Notes: generated by a model from the sequence alone, not told the origin. DNA of 64,000 bases from Pyrinomonadaceae bacterium (GCA_014380365.1 JACMJZ010000032.1:1-64000), one strand, 5' to 3'. Shown: positions 1-10,273, counted from the stretch's first letter. Made by a program: numbers and translations.

Positions 1-22
1 CAATTTTCTTTCAGGAGAAACC

Positions 23-1447
23 ATGAACCCTAAGACTGTCTTGAAATATGCCTCTGACCAGGGCGCAAAATTCGTTTCGGTTCGATTCACGGACCTGCCA
101 GGCTCCTGGCACCACTTAACATTTCCCATCGCCGAGTTGGGCGAAGCCCAGTTTGAAGACGGCTTTGGTTTCGACGCGTCGTCGATTCGCGGTTGGGCTG
201 CCATTCATGAATCAGACATGCTGTTGGTTCCCGACGCCTCGCGTTACTGGATGGACCCGTTTGCGGAGCACGCGACATTGTGCGTCGTCGGAAATGCCGT
301 TGATCCCATAACCAAGGAAGGTTACGCTTTCGACCCGCGCTCAGTAGCAGTACGTGCCGAGAATTACTTGAAGTTTACCGGTCTGGCGGACATTGCTTAC
401 TTCGGGCCGGAAGCTGAATTCTTCGTTTTCGACTCAGTAAAGTTTCATAACGAACAACAGTCAGCCGGCTATTCAATTGATTCCGATGAAGGCCACTGGA
501 ACAGCGGTCGTGATGCCAATGAATTTATGGGCTCGAATCTTGGTTACCGGATTCGCCCGAAGGAAGGTTATGTGCCGGTTCCGCCAACGGACGCGCTTAG
601 CGATCTGCGGTCTGAGATTTCGTTGACTCTAGGCGACTGCGGCGTCAGGGTAGAATGTCATCATCATGAAGTAGCTACCGCCGGTCAATGTGAAATTGAC
701 TTTCGCTTTTCGACGCTGCTCGGCACCGCTGACAATCTCCAAATCTTTAAGTACGTAGTGCGCAACACGGCCAACAAGTATGGCAAGGCGGCGACTTTTA
801 TGCCGAAGCCGTTGTTCGGCGACAATGGTTCGGGAATGCACGTGCACCAATCGCTGTGGCAAGGCGAGAAGCCACTTTTCGCAGGCGACGGCTACGCGGG
901 CCTGTCGGAGATGGCGCGTTACTACATCGGCGGACTTCTGAAACACGCGGCGGCAATCGTGGCCTTTGCGGCGCCTACGACTAATAGCTACAAGCGTCTG
1001 GTCCCGGGCTTCGAAGCGCCAGTCAACCTTGCCTATTCGGCCAGGAACCGCTCGGCCGCGATTCGCATTCCCATGTTCTCGACCAGCCCGAAATTGAAAC
1101 GTCTTGAGTTTCGCCCGCCCGATCCTTCATGCAATGCTTATCTCGCATTTTCGGCCATGCTGCTGGCTGGTATTGACGGAATTCAGAACCGCATCGATCC
1201 GGGCGAGCCGCTGGAAAAGGACATCTACGATCTGTCGCCGGAAGAACTCAAAGACGTGCCGACCCTGCCTGGTTCGCTTGATGAGTCGTTGAAGGCTCTG
1301 GAAGCAGACCATGAGTTTCTGCTGAAAGGCGATGTATTCAGCACGCAGTTGATCGAGCGCTGGATTACCTACAAGCGGGAGAAGGAGATAACTCCACTAC
1401 GAATGCGCCCGCATCCCCTGGAGTTTTCGCTTTACTTCGACATCTAG
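23..1447 (+). CDS. glnA: Glutamine synthetase, type I (adenylylation-regulated)
   Basis: Makes glutamine from glutamate, ammonia and ATP in the cytoplasm. The 474 aa length matches bacterial GSI. Visible family motifs are GPEAEFF for metal binding, GSGMHVHQS near the ATP site, NRSAAIRIP and EFRPPDPS. Tyr402 in the context DIYDLSPEE matches the adenylylation site of the GSI-beta class, which fits glnE lying directly downstream. The ATG is preceded by an AGGAGA ribosome site 5-6 bases away. Only 22 bases of upstream sequence are present, so the promoter lies outside the window. A 7-bp-period repeat fills the gap to glnE. Identification is firm. Confidence 0.97.
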   Translation: MNPKTVLKYASDQGAKFVSVRFTDLPGSWHHLTFPIAELGEAQFEDGFGFDASSIRGWAAIHESDMLLVPDASRYWMDPFAEHATLCVVGNAVDPITKEGYAFDPRSVAVRAENYLKFTGLADIAYFGPEAEFFVFDSVKFHNEQQSAGYSIDSDEGHWNSGRDANEFMGSNLGYRIRPKEGYVPVPPTDALSDLRSEISLTLGDCGVRVECHHHEVATAGQCEIDFRFSTLLGTADNLQIFKYVVRNTANKYGKAATFMPKPLFGDNGSGMHVHQSLWQGEKPLFAGDGYAGLSEMARYYIGGLLKHAAAIVAFAAPTTNSYKRLVPGFEAPVNLAYSARNRSAAIRIPMFSTSPKLKRLEFRPPDPSCNAYLAFSAMLLAGIDGIQNRIDPGEPLEKDIYDLSPEELKDVPTLPGSLDESLKALEADHEFLLKGDVFSTQLIERWITYKREKEITPLRMRPHPLEFSLYFDI

Positions 1448-1452
1448 AAGAA

Positions 1453-1558
1453 CAAGTCCAAAGTCCAAAGTCCAAGGTCCAACATTATCTGATCAATGTT
1501 GGACTTTGGATTGTATGGAGTGAACTTTGGACATTGGACATGGGACTTTGGACTTGGG
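1453..1558. repeat. 7-bp-period inverted repeat arrays, locus P1
   Basis: The left arm repeats AAGTCCA (variants end in AAA or AAG). The right arm carries the complement (ACTTTGG-type) in several copies, so the transcript could fold back. It occupies nearly the whole glnA-glnE gap and ends about 20 bases before the glnE start. The unit is nearly the same as at 17289-17379. Confidence 0.9.
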
Positions 1559-1577
1559 TGGGGCGTAATATGTCCGC

Positions 1578-4496
1578 GTGCAAACACTCGACCCGAAAGT
1601 GGAGTCTTTACTCGCCGACCTTCCCGACGAGAAGGGCGCGAGGCACTTTTTGGAGCGCCTGGCGACCGAGCAGCCGCCTGTATTTCAAAAACTCACCCGC
1701 GACTCTGCTCTGCTCTCTGACGTGTTAGCGCTCGCTGCCTGGAGCCCGCTGCTGGCCACCACCCTCGAACAGAATCCTGATTACCTGTCCTGGCTCCGGC
1801 GCGAGCGACTCGATGCTCGCGTCAGAACTCGTGAACAACTAAAGGAATCACTTGGGCGGTTTGCGCTCACCCATTCATCCCTGTCGACACCAGTGTTGTT
1901 CGCACGATTCCGGCGGCGCGAATTGCTGCGCATCTATCTGCACGACGTCAGGCGCGCGCATACTCTCGTCGAGACAACAGAAGAGTTATCAAATCTCGCT
2001 GACGCGATTCTCGATTACGCGTTGAATCTCGCCCGGCAAGACCTGGACAATAAATACGGCGCGCCGCTACACAATGATGAGCGAGGACGCGTCGCGACCG
2101 CGGAGTTTAGCATCGTCGCCCTCGGTAAACTCGGTTCCTGCGAACTCAACTACTCCTCGGATATCGATCTGCTTTTCCTCTATTCCGACGAAGGGGAAAC
2201 GGCAGGGTCAGGCGAGCGCGACAAGCTCTCCAACCGCGAATATTTCAACAAACTAGCCGAGACGGTCAGCAAGCTAGTGGGCCAGCCGGCAGGAGAGGGT
2301 GCGGCTTATCGCGTTGATTTGCGTTTGCGGCCACACGGCCGCGTCGGCGCGCTGGCGTGTTCGCTTAACGAAGCTCTTAAGTATTATGAAAAATCCGCGC
2401 AGCCCTGGGAGCTCCAGGCTTTGATTCGGAGCCGTGCCGCGGCGGGTTCCGACGCGCTCTTTGCACGTTTTGCCGCCGCCGTCGAGGTCAACATCTACCG
2501 ACCTGATATTTCGATTACTGAAGCGTTAGCAAGCGTGCGGCTGGCGAAGCAGAAGATAGATAGAAAAATCGAACTCAGAAATGAGGGCTTCAACGTAAAA
2601 CTACAACGAGGCGGAATTAGAGAGATTGAGTTTATTGCCCAGGCGCTTCAGTTGGCACACGGAGGCCGCGACGAATGGTTGAGGGTAGCGCACACCGTCA
2701 TTAGTCTCGGACGACTAGCCGAGCGGGGTCTTATTTCAGAGCGGGAGCGCTCGGGGTTGTCCGAGGCCTATGTCTTTCTGCGCACGCTTGAGCACCGTTT
2801 GCAGATGGAACATGGACTGCAAACTCACACGGTGCCGCAAGCGGAGATGCAAAGGACGCTGGTTGCCCGGCGCATGGGCTTTGTTGGTCAGCCACCGTAT
2901 GGCGAGCTCATTGAATTTGAAAACGCTTTGGCGTCCAACACGACCGCGGTGCGGAAGGCTTACGATCGCGTATTTGCAAATGCTGACAGCGATGAAAGCG
3001 AAACTCACGGCGATGGCCGGCCGCAAAGTGAAGCGACTGGTCATGGACCGGGTAACGGCCGGACTGGCTCAATAGGTTTGGCTGTTCAAAGTTTTATTTC
3101 GCATCTCCGGCCCGCAGACAATGAGGCGCAGCCGACGGTGGAATCGTTGACGCAACTATTGAGCGAAGCTGTGCGCGACTCCATGAATCCTCAGCGCGCG
3201 AGGATGCTGACCAACCGCGTGGCCGCGTCGCTCCAAAGATCCGAGGGCACGATTGAGTTTTCAGAGAAACACCTTGCCAATCTGTTGCGACTTTGTGGAT
3301 CGTCAGAGTTGCTCGGCGAAATGGTGGCGAGCAATCCAAACTTAATCTCCTCTCTCTCAACCGACGACACACAGTTCAGACGTCGAGACTATCGCGCCCA
3401 GCTTCGCGCGTGTGTTGACGCTGAAAAAAACTTTCCCGCGGAAATCTCCGCCTTGCGGCGGGAATGGTCGAAGTTGCTGATCGAGATTGGCGCCAGGGAT
3501 GCTGCCGGAGAAATCTCGCTGACGCAGTCGAATCATTTTCAGACCGAGCTGGCCGTGGCCAGTATTAATGTTGCCTACCTGATCGCGCGGCGTGAAATGG
3601 TGCGGCGTTATGGTCGGATGGACGGTGGTCCGCGGCTAACAGTTCTAGCTGTCGGGCGGCTGGCGAGTGGCGGGGTTGATTACGGTTCCGATCTTGATGT
3701 CATTCTCGTTTACGACTCGCTCGTCTCATCTCCCGTCGGTTCTCTCATGCAGGACGAGGCCTACTCTCGTCTCTGCGAATTAATGTTGGCTGCGCTATCC
3801 AGCGTTACTCGCGATGGTTATCTTTATCGAGTCGACCTCAGGCTGCGCCCTGACGGCAAGAATGGCCCGCTCGTCACCAGCTCGGAGAGTTTTCTCGACT
3901 ACGTAAGACAGCGCAGCGCCGTTTGGGAATGGCTGGCCTACGTCAAACTACGAGCTGTGGCCGGCGATTTGGAGCTGGGACGAATGGTCGAAACGCACGC
4001 GCGCCATGCGATTCATGAGCAGGCGAGGGAAGTAACTCCGGAAGAGCTACCCGCAGAAACGCGGCGCATGCGCGAGCGTCTGGAATTGGAGAAAGGTGGT
4101 CGCGGGCGGCAGAAGGGGATCGACATCAAGTATGGGCGCGGCGGGATGCTCGACGTTTACTTTTCTGCTCGTTATCTTCAGCTCCGCGACGACGTGGCTG
4201 ATGAGGGTGACGACCGTTCGACTCGCGCCACCTTAGAGCGGCTTGAAGCAAACGGGTCTTTAGAATCTTCCGACTTTGAGGCGCTCACCCGGGGTTATGA
4301 ACTGCTTCGCGCTGCGGATCATTATCAAAGACTGATTGTAGGAAAGGTTGCGACATTGCCGTCAACGGACCATCCCGCGTTCCGGGAAATTGCGAAGAAG
4401 CTCGGCTTCGAATCGGCGGCTGAGTTCGGTGAAACCTTAGGGGAGCGGATGCAGGCGATACGTGAGGCTTACGATCGGATCACTGGCACAGATTAA
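1578..4496 (+). CDS. glnE: Bifunctional glutamine synthetase adenylyltransferase / adenylyl-removing enzyme
   Basis: Adds AMP to, and removes it from, the regulatory tyrosine of glutamine synthetase in response to nitrogen status. At 972 aa it has the usual full length with two nucleotidyltransferase halves: SSDIDLLF at about residues 193-200 (deadenylylase half) and GSDLDVIL at about 703-710 (adenylylase half), each followed by its helical region. The start is a GTG at 1578, the first start codon past the repeat array; no strong ribosome site is visible. Its target glnA lies just upstream on the same strand, so a glnA-glnE operon is likely. The stop overlaps the 3' end of the convergent zinc-ribbon gene by 4 bases. 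Confidence 0.96.
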   Translation: MQTLDPKVESLLADLPDEKGARHFLERLATEQPPVFQKLTRDSALLSDVLALAAWSPLLATTLEQNPDYLSWLRRERLDARVRTREQLKESLGRFALTHSSLSTPVLFARFRRRELLRIYLHDVRRAHTLVETTEELSNLADAILDYALNLARQDLDNKYGAPLHNDERGRVATAEFSIVALGKLGSCELNYSSDIDLLFLYSDEGETAGSGERDKLSNREYFNKLAETVSKLVGQPAGEGAAYRVDLRLRPHGRVGALACSLNEALKYYEKSAQPWELQALIRSRAAAGSDALFARFAAAVEVNIYRPDISITEALASVRLAKQKIDRKIELRNEGFNVKLQRGGIREIEFIAQALQLAHGGRDEWLRVAHTVISLGRLAERGLISERERSGLSEAYVFLRTLEHRLQMEHGLQTHTVPQAEMQRTLVARRMGFVGQPPYGELIEFENALASNTTAVRKAYDRVFANADSDESETHGDGRPQSEATGHGPGNGRTGSIGLAVQSFISHLRPADNEAQPTVESLTQLLSEAVRDSMNPQRARMLTNRVAASLQRSEGTIEFSEKHLANLLRLCGSSELLGEMVASNPNLISSLSTDDTQFRRRDYRAQLRACVDAEKNFPAEISALRREWSKLLIEIGARDAAGEISLTQSNHFQTELAVASINVAYLIARREMVRRYGRMDGGPRLTVLAVGRLASGGVDYGSDLDVILVYDSLVSSPVGSLMQDEAYSRLCELMLAALSSVTRDGYLYRVDLRLRPDGKNGPLVTSSESFLDYVRQRSAVWEWLAYVKLRAVAGDLELGRMVETHARHAIHEQAREVTPEELPAETRRMRERLELEKGGRGRQKGIDIKYGRGGMLDVYFSARYLQLRDDVADEGDDRSTRATLERLEANGSLESSDFEALTRGYELLRAADHYQRLIVGKVATLPSTDHPAFREIAKKLGFESAAEFGETLGERMQAIREAYDRITGTD

Positions 4497-4687
4497 GTCA
4501 GGCTTTCGCCGCCCCGAGATTCAAACCAACAGCGGGTGCACCACTGATGCAATGACTCACGTTCCGCCGCTTCGTAGTCCGCTGAAGCGGGCAAGCGTTT
4601 CACCACCTCTCGTTCGTCCTCGCTCAGTTCATGCCAGCCGCGCAATACTCCTTCGTAACACTTGGGACACTTTTTGTTCATTATCAT
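4493..4687 (-). CDS. Small zinc-ribbon protein of unknown function
   Basis: A 64 aa protein with two CxxC knuckles (CPKC near residue 8 and CTRC near residue 50) and an acidic, charged middle, consistent with a single treble-clef or rubredoxin-like zinc fold. It converges on glnE and overlaps its last 4 bases. I do not recognise a named family. The Cys spacing and codon pattern make it a credible gene rather than a shadow of the opposite strand, which is non-coding here. Confidence 0.7.
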   Translation of the reverse strand: MIMNKKCPKCYEGVLRGWHELSEDEREVVKRLPASADYEAAERESLHQWCTRCWFESRGGESLT

Positions 4688-4845
4688 TTAAAGCCCTTCG
4701 CGGAATAGCATGTTTACCTCAGACTCCCAATCGTGTAAGTTATCTTAGCTCGTTTGTTTGCAACAAGCAGGATGTTTGCAACGTAAAACGAGAGTCGGGC
4801 ATCGATAAGTTGAGATCACGCGATATCGCACATAAGGGATGGTAC

Positions 4846-5361
4846 ATGTTTCGGATTAAAGCTTCATACACAGGGCAGTTGGAATTGAAAACCACTTTGG
4901 AACGCGCTCGTGAGTTCTTCGGCGAGATGCGCAACTTCGCCGACTTGATGCCGGGCATCGAGGGAATTCGCAAGGAAGCCGGCGGCATCATGCGTTGGGC
5001 CGTACGCGCTGACGTGCCGGTGATTGGCGCGGTACACGCAAGCTTCGCGGTTACGAAGACGGAGGACGGACCGGAGAGATTGGAATGGTCACCGGCGCGC
5101 TCCGAAATGAAAAACTATCTTCGCTACGCGGCCGCTTTCGAAGAGCGCGGGCAAAAAGTTTTGATAAAGATCGCGCAGCACGTTGAGCTTCGCCGGCCAC
5201 ATGCGAAAGACCTGCATCGCCTCGCGGCCCTGGTTGGTGAAGGGGCTATCAGCTCGGAAATGCAGAAGCGCGTTGGTGAAATGATTAGAACGTTCCTTGA
5301 ACGCGCGCGAGTTCAACTCGAAGGCGAGACTATTGGCGAGCGTGAGGCAGAAGCTGTATAG
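4846..5361 (+). CDS. SRPBCC-family (START-like) protein
   Basis: A 171 aa cytoplasmic protein beginning MFRIKAS with an AAGGGA ribosome site about 9 bases upstream; the open frame extends further upstream but that part has no coding character. The pattern of a strand-rich N-terminus, a helix of LERAREFFGEMRNFADLMPG type and alternating strands up to a long C-terminal helix is that of the SRPBCC helix-grip ligand-binding fold. The ligand cannot be predicted. It stands alone between a convergent small gene and a palindromic spacer. Confidence 0.75.
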   Translation: MFRIKASYTGQLELKTTLERAREFFGEMRNFADLMPGIEGIRKEAGGIMRWAVRADVPVIGAVHASFAVTKTEDGPERLEWSPARSEMKNYLRYAAAFEERGQKVLIKIAQHVELRRPHAKDLHRLAALVGEGAISSEMQKRVGEMIRTFLERARVQLEGETIGEREAEAV

Positions 5362-5385
5362 CAACGCTGCAGAAGAATTCAATCC

Positions 5386-5523
5386 GCGGGGGTAAACCAC
5401 CTTTCCTCACCCCGAGCTGATTTCAGTTGAATGAATCACTCCACGCTCGAAAGCCATTCAATCACAAAATCGAAGAATTCAACTTGGAGAGTCTCGCAGT
5501 CAGGAACGGTGGTTCACCCCCGC
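5386..5523. repeat. Palindromic intergenic element with 16-bp terminal inverted arms
   Basis: The arms GCGGGGGTAAACCACC (5386-5401) and GGTGGTTCACCCCCGC (5508-5523) are inverted copies with one mismatch. GAAGAATTC words recur just outside the left arm and within the element. No second copy was seen in the window. Confidence 0.75.
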
Positions 5524-5552
5524 TCTTTAATTTGCCGCTGCTCAGTTCGCCT

Positions 5553-5580
5553 GGAGGACAGGCAGGAATGTCTGTCCTAC
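5553..5580. repeat. Palindromic repeat family A, copy 1 (single hairpin)
   Basis: Contains GGACAGGCAGGAATGTCTGTCC. On the minus strand it begins TAGGACAGACATTCC, and the TAG is the stop codon of the PIG-L gene. Other copies lie at 18012-18073 and 45946-46027. Confidence 0.88.
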
Positions 5581-8123
5581 CGGTGCCCGTAACTAATCAT
5601 ATTCGCAAACATCCGATACGCGCCTGGCACCCCGGCGCGCAACTGCCGGTACCAAACCATACTCGTATAGATGTAGTTTCCCTTACCGTATTGTGCGACG
5701 AGCAAGCCGCCGGTTAAGGGAGTCTCTCCGGGATCGTTGGTTGTGAATAGCGCCGTGTAATGCGGGTCCCAGGTTTTCGGATAATAGAGCCCGCGCTCCT
5801 GAATCCAGCTGTTAAAATCCGCAGGCCTTATCCGGTTCGGAAAAGCGAGCAGCGCATGACGTGGCTGGATGAACTTGATTGGCGCGGTCTCCACAGTAAC
5901 GCGTTCACCGCCGAGCGTAATCGGGTAGGGCGCGAGTTGAGGCCGATTTTTCTTCGCGTCAGGATTCCATTCGTTATCTTTGTGATAGAAGACGACGAGT
6001 GTCCCGCCCGCGTTAACAAAATCCAGTAAACGTGAATTTGCGGCAATCAACTCCGGATGAGCTTCGTAGCCGCGATTGTCAATGATGATTGTTTGGTACG
6101 CGCTGAGATCCCCTTTCTGAGCGTCTTCGATGCTCAACGGTTTGGCGCTAACCCCCAAGGCGGAGAGCGACCTTGCCAATGTTTCATCGAAGCTGGGCAA
6201 GAATCCCACACGCAGATTTCCCGCAACGCGAGCGTCACTGTAGATCATCCTGATCGGACGTTCAGTCACAGTTCCCGCCGAGCCTTCCGACTCGACCGAA
6301 AGATTAAGCTGGTCCGGATTCGCTCTTGTTGACCGCCTTGATGGCGCAGCAAATGGCATGGCATTCGACTTTAGTGTTACTTCTCGAGTTTCAATCGTCG
6401 CAAGCGCGAGCCTGCTTCCGGTTTCGAAGCGACGCTGCTTCCGACTACCTATCGCAAGGTTCCCTTTGAACGGCGCATCCAGGTTGTTCATTAGGGTGAC
6501 CTTGAACGTCAGCGCTTGATTGCGTGTTGCCGGCGTCCAAACATAGGGTGACGGCGAGACGCTCTTAATTTCCACCGCAGGCGCTACATCTCGCGCGAGA
6601 TCGGTGTGGAGGGAAAACTTAGCGCCATCGATCTCCAGGTCCGCAATCGCTTCAACGCGTGTACCAAATAACAAGCCGTCGTAAAGGTGCTCTTCCCTGG
6701 GGACGGTGAAGGTGGCAGTCCTGGGAGTGGTTCGATCAACTGTCACAGTCGTTTCCGTATCCGGCAACAGTTGATCTGCCGCTTTCAATTGCGAGTCCTC
6801 GCCCCAACTATTGAAACGGAGCGCGTTGATTTGAAGCGTTCGCACGCCCGGGTTCGTGATTCCGATAGAGAAAGTTGTGTTCACGCCGGGAACTAACGCC
6901 CTGGCGCGCGAGCCCAGTGTCAAAGAAACTCCGGACGCCACGCCGAGCGCCCTGGCGATTCGATCTTCGATTAACTGCGACCGGTGACGATCTGTGGCGG
7001 TCGTGTCTGATGAATTCTGTCCTGCGCGCCAATCGATCAAGCTGGCAAGCACGCGCTCAGGCTGATCGACAAACTCCGTTAACGAGCGGCCGTCGATCTT
7101 AGGCGGCGCAAACTCTTCCCCTATCGCCTCGGGTGTTTCCAGTTCCAATCCCGCGACCGGCGTAGTCGCATTCTCCGGCAGCGGGGGAGCGTTCTTGGCC
7201 TGGCGAGTAAGCCGGTAGCGGATCAATGGCAACTGTGTTGCTTCGATCCGGCGCGCCCTCAACATCTCCGCGATCGACCCCGGCCATGGCCCTTGCGAAG
7301 CGTGCTGCTGTAGCGCCGCGAGCGCTTGTTCCGCGAAAGACCTTCCGCGTACTGGATCGATTTCGTTTGGATCAATCGCAAAGATTCTTTCAGACGTTTT
7401 CTGGCCGTCGGGCAGCTGACCGGTTGCGCCAGCGAAGGCTCTTACAAACATTCTCTGTGCCTGCCAGGGTTTGAGTTGAGTTAGTTGCTCGGGGAACCGT
7501 TTGGGATCAGCGGCTGCGTCGAAGGCTTCGAGTAGTAACTGGCCGGTCGCCTGATGATGGCCATGACCGCGCGACGTATCGTGATTTGTGATGATTACGT
7601 CTGGGCGCAGCTCGCGAATCTTCAAGACCATCCGCCGCAGTGCTTCATCGCGTCCCCAGATTTTAAACGTCTCGTCCGCTGACTTTGAAAAGCCGAAGTC
7701 TCTCAGCCCGAGGAAAAAGGGCGTTGAGCCCTGAATCTGTGCAGCCTTGATAGTCTCTTCGGTGCGAATCACTCCGAGCTCTTCATAAAGCTCCGGGCCA
7801 ACTGCATTCTGCCCGCCTTCGCCAAACGTCGTAAACAGACTGACGGTGTGAACGCCATATTTTCGTCTCAGTACCGTTAACGTGGTCCCGTCTTCATCGT
7901 CCGGATGCGCGGCTACGCACATCACAGTGTAGGCATTCGTGAGGTCAAGCAGCGCCTGATGGAGATCGGCTTTGTTGACCGCTTCAATGGGCGGCGTTGG
8001 GGAAGTGGGAGTCTCCTGAGCACGCGCGCGATGAAACACCCGAAACGCCGGGACCAAAGTAAGCGCCAGCGTAAAGATTAGGAGAATTAAATAGACCGAT
8101 CGTCTAGAGGTGTGCTGGTTCAT
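5577..8123 (-). CDS. Secreted PIG-L (LmbE-like) deacetylase with C-terminal glutamine-amidotransferase-like domain
   Basis: An 848 aa protein with an N-terminal signal segment (hydrophobic residues about 11-27, then ARAQE). The zinc-binding PIG-L motif AHPDDE sits at residues 72-77, and the second metal motif HDTSRGHGHH at 181-190. The middle resembles an Ig-like or NPCBM-type beta domain, and the last roughly 230 residues contain a ThuA/GATase1-like fold (YQTIIIDNRGYEAH, GGTLVVFYHK). The family removes acetyl groups from N-acetylglucosamine-type sugars; the substrate of this periplasmic version is unknown. The stop codon TAG is the first triplet of a family-A repeat. Confidence 0.85.
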   Translation of the reverse strand: MNQHTSRRSVYLILLIFTLALTLVPAFRVFHRARAQETPTSPTPPIEAVNKADLHQALLDLTNAYTVMCVAAHPDDEDGTTLTVLRRKYGVHTVSLFTTFGEGGQNAVGPELYEELGVIRTEETIKAAQIQGSTPFFLGLRDFGFSKSADETFKIWGRDEALRRMVLKIRELRPDVIITNHDTSRGHGHHQATGQLLLEAFDAAADPKRFPEQLTQLKPWQAQRMFVRAFAGATGQLPDGQKTSERIFAIDPNEIDPVRGRSFAEQALAALQQHASQGPWPGSIAEMLRARRIEATQLPLIRYRLTRQAKNAPPLPENATTPVAGLELETPEAIGEEFAPPKIDGRSLTEFVDQPERVLASLIDWRAGQNSSDTTATDRHRSQLIEDRIARALGVASGVSLTLGSRARALVPGVNTTFSIGITNPGVRTLQINALRFNSWGEDSQLKAADQLLPDTETTVTVDRTTPRTATFTVPREEHLYDGLLFGTRVEAIADLEIDGAKFSLHTDLARDVAPAVEIKSVSPSPYVWTPATRNQALTFKVTLMNNLDAPFKGNLAIGSRKQRRFETGSRLALATIETREVTLKSNAMPFAAPSRRSTRANPDQLNLSVESEGSAGTVTERPIRMIYSDARVAGNLRVGFLPSFDETLARSLSALGVSAKPLSIEDAQKGDLSAYQTIIIDNRGYEAHPELIAANSRLLDFVNAGGTLVVFYHKDNEWNPDAKKNRPQLAPYPITLGGERVTVETAPIKFIQPRHALLAFPNRIRPADFNSWIQERGLYYPKTWDPHYTALFTTNDPGETPLTGGLLVAQYGKGNYIYTSMVWYRQLRAGVPGAYRMFANMISYGHR

Positions 8124-8134
8124 GGACTTGTTTT

Positions 8135-8352
8135 GCGGCTTTGCCGCCGCACAGTGCGGAAAGGCTCTGCCTTTCCGGCGTGCGGTTTTTGTTTTCTTTC
8201 ATGAGGCTCTGCCTCATGAATAAGAGGCGCAGCCTCCAATCAATTTAAGAGACTCGACGGTAAGGCAAAGCCTTACCGCACTGTGCGGCGGCAAAGCCGC
8301 AGGCGAACATTGACTGATACAGCCCAATTGGCGGTGCGCGGCAAAGCCGCAA
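8135..8352. repeat. Palindromic repeat family C, copy 1 (hairpin train)
   Basis: Built from nested small hairpins: GCGGCTTTGCCGC, GGAAAGGCTCTGCCTTTCC, ATGAGGCTCTGCCTCAT, GAGGCGCAGCCTC and GTAAGGCAAAGCCTTAC, closed by GCACTGTGCGGCGGCAAAGCCGC, the complement of the opening arm. A further GCGGCAAAGCCGC copy follows. The same element reappears inside the TolC-type gene at 37411-37581. It fills the gap between the PIG-L gene and the ABC permease. Confidence 0.93.
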
Positions 8353-8362
8353 AGAATCTCTG

Positions 8363-10078
8363 TCAGGCGCGAGATCTTTCCAGTCGCGTGGCCACCATCA
8401 TGATTATTCCGATTATCAGCATCAGCACCACTCCGTAGGCTGCCGCCGTTCCCAAGTTAAACTCCCGCAGTTCCGACGCGATGGCAATCGACACCGGCCG
8501 ATTATTCGGCACGAAGATCAACACCGACGCCACATATTCGCCCAGCGCAATTACAAAGGCCAGCAGAGTCCCGGCGACCGCACCGGGCCAAACGAGTGGC
8601 AATGTAACGCGGGTCAACCTGCGCCACCAGCGCGCGCCAAGACTACTCGCCGCTTCTTCGAGCGCTGCGTCCAACTGTTCCATGCTCGCCTGCAAGGCGC
8701 GGACAACCAGCGGCATGAACCGCAGAAAGTAGACCACGGGCAGAATCCAAAACGTACCAACGAGTATGAAAGAACCGAGGAGGGGAGACGTTTGACCGTA
8801 GGCTTCGGCGATAGAAACTGCAACTACAGTCCCGGGCAGGGCCCACGGCACCAGTATCAACCACGAAAGCACGCGCTTCCAGTTTCGTCCACCCTTGCGC
8901 GCCATCACGGCGGCCACACAAAAACTCCAAACCAGCGCGGCACCCGCCGCGATTGCCGACATCGACAAGCTGTTAAGAAAAACTTCGCTGGCGCGCGGAT
9001 CGGAAAAGATCTTTGCGTAGTTTGCGACGGTGTACGAAGGAGGCAACGTCTGCACAGTCCATTGTCCTTCGCTGGCAAAACTGACAAGCACCAGCGTGGC
9101 CACCGGCAAAACGAGGATTAAGGAAAAGATAACCCCACCAGCAATCGCAAGCGCGCGCGCCCGACCGCCGGTGATGGCCTGGCGTTTTTTGGTCGCACCC
9201 TTGAGTGCGGAAGCAGCAAACTTTCGCGTGCCTTCGTAACGCTGAAACACGACAAGCGCGCTCAGTGAGATCAACGCCAGGATCACAGTTTCCGTTACGG
9301 CGACTCCGGCATCGCCGCGCTGCCGCGCCGTGTAGATTTCCAAAGTGAGCACGCGAACGCTGCCCCCAAAGAGGAGTGGCGCACTGAATGAAGCCATCGA
9401 TGTCATGAAAGTAAGCAAGGCTGCGGCAATCAGTGACGGTGTTAGTTGCGGCAAGACCACGCGCGCGAGTACACGCAGTCTGCCGGCGCCGAGGCTTTGG
9501 GCCGCCTCGGCGAGCGAAGCGTCGATGCGGCGCAGGCCCGCGCCGGTCAGCATGTAGAAGAAGGGGTACATCGTGTAAGTGTGAAAAAACAGCAAGGCCG
9601 GCCAACCGCGCAGCGACCAGGGTGAGTTTTCAAGACCGAAGATTGACTGAGCGAAGCGCGCGAGTATGCCCGACTCGCCAAAGAGAAAAATGAAAGCTAT
9701 CGTGCCGACCAGAGGCGGGAGAACCAGGGGCAAGGCCGCCAGCGTGGCAAACAGACGACGGGCTGGGAAAGCATAGCGCTCAAACAGAAAGGCGAGCGGA
9801 ACACCGACCGCCGCGCAGAACAACACTGTAAGGATTGAGACCCCGACGCTGGCAAATATCGATTCCAGAACAATGCTCTGCGACAGCACTTGGCGGTAGT
9901 TTGCCAGTGACCAACCGGCGTCGCTCTGCAGAGACGCGATTACGACATGAAGGTTTGGGTAAAGGACGCCGTAGAGCAGAACGACGCCGACGATGAGCCA
10001 GGGGAGGAGACGCGGAGAAGGGGAGAAGCGGCTACGCGGCGACGGGAACTGGGAAGTTGGCAATTCGTACATATGCAC
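8363..10078 (-). CDS. ABC transporter permease, iron(III)-type, two fused permease domains
   Basis: Forms the inner-membrane channel of a binding-protein-dependent importer. At 571 aa it contains two BPD_transp_1 modules of about six helices each; EAA-loop-like stretches are visible at LAEAAQSLGAGRLRVLARVVLPQ and again at LEEAASSLGARWWRRLTRVTLPL. This duplicated layout is typical of the FbpB/ThiP class. It is the third gene of a set with the ATPase (10274-11380) and the binding lipoprotein (11427-12467). A repeat element separates it from the ATPase gene. Ferric iron is the likely substrate by family, but thiamine or a related solute cannot be excluded. Confidence 0.88.
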   Translation of the reverse strand: MHMYELPTSQFPSPRSRFSPSPRLLPWLIVGVVLLYGVLYPNLHVVIASLQSDAGWSLANYRQVLSQSIVLESIFASVGVSILTVLFCAAVGVPLAFLFERYAFPARRLFATLAALPLVLPPLVGTIAFIFLFGESGILARFAQSIFGLENSPWSLRGWPALLFFHTYTMYPFFYMLTGAGLRRIDASLAEAAQSLGAGRLRVLARVVLPQLTPSLIAAALLTFMTSMASFSAPLLFGGSVRVLTLEIYTARQRGDAGVAVTETVILALISLSALVVFQRYEGTRKFAASALKGATKKRQAITGGRARALAIAGGVIFSLILVLPVATLVLVSFASEGQWTVQTLPPSYTVANYAKIFSDPRASEVFLNSLSMSAIAAGAALVWSFCVAAVMARKGGRNWKRVLSWLILVPWALPGTVVAVSIAEAYGQTSPLLGSFILVGTFWILPVVYFLRFMPLVVRALQASMEQLDAALEEAASSLGARWWRRLTRVTLPLVWPGAVAGTLLAFVIALGEYVASVLIFVPNNRPVSIAIASELREFNLGTAAAYGVVLMLIIGIIMMVATRLERSRA

Positions 10079-10169
10079 CGTGTCGCTGCTTCCCGGTCCG
10101 CCTAAAATCTTACCGCGAAGCGGTTTCGACCCGTAGGGTAGGGGTTTCTGGCGGAAAGAATCGTCTGCA

Positions 10170-10250
10170 TTTCAGGTGCATAGAGTACAAGCTTTAGCTT
10201 GCGTGTCCGGGCGGCGGCAACCTAAAGGTTGTACTCTATACGCTTGTAGG
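10170..10250. repeat. Palindromic repeat family E, copy 1
   Basis: Arms CATAGAGTACAAGCTTTAGC and AACCTAAAGGTTGTACTCTA flank GCGTGTCCGGGCGGCGG. A near-identical copy lies at 39351-39437. It sits between the ATPase and permease genes of the ABC importer. Confidence 0.92.
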
Positions 10251-10273
10251 GTCGCGCGTTCCGGTTGCACACT

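Noticed and set aside
5760-7474. Several plus-strand open frames opposite the PIG-L gene
   Set aside because: The minus-strand gene is continuous with clear zinc motifs; the plus-strand frames have no motifs or ribosome sites.
8973-9605. 210 aa minus-strand open frame inside the ABC permease gene
   Set aside because: Overlaps the permease on the same strand in another frame; His/Arg/Cys-rich composition typical of a shadow.
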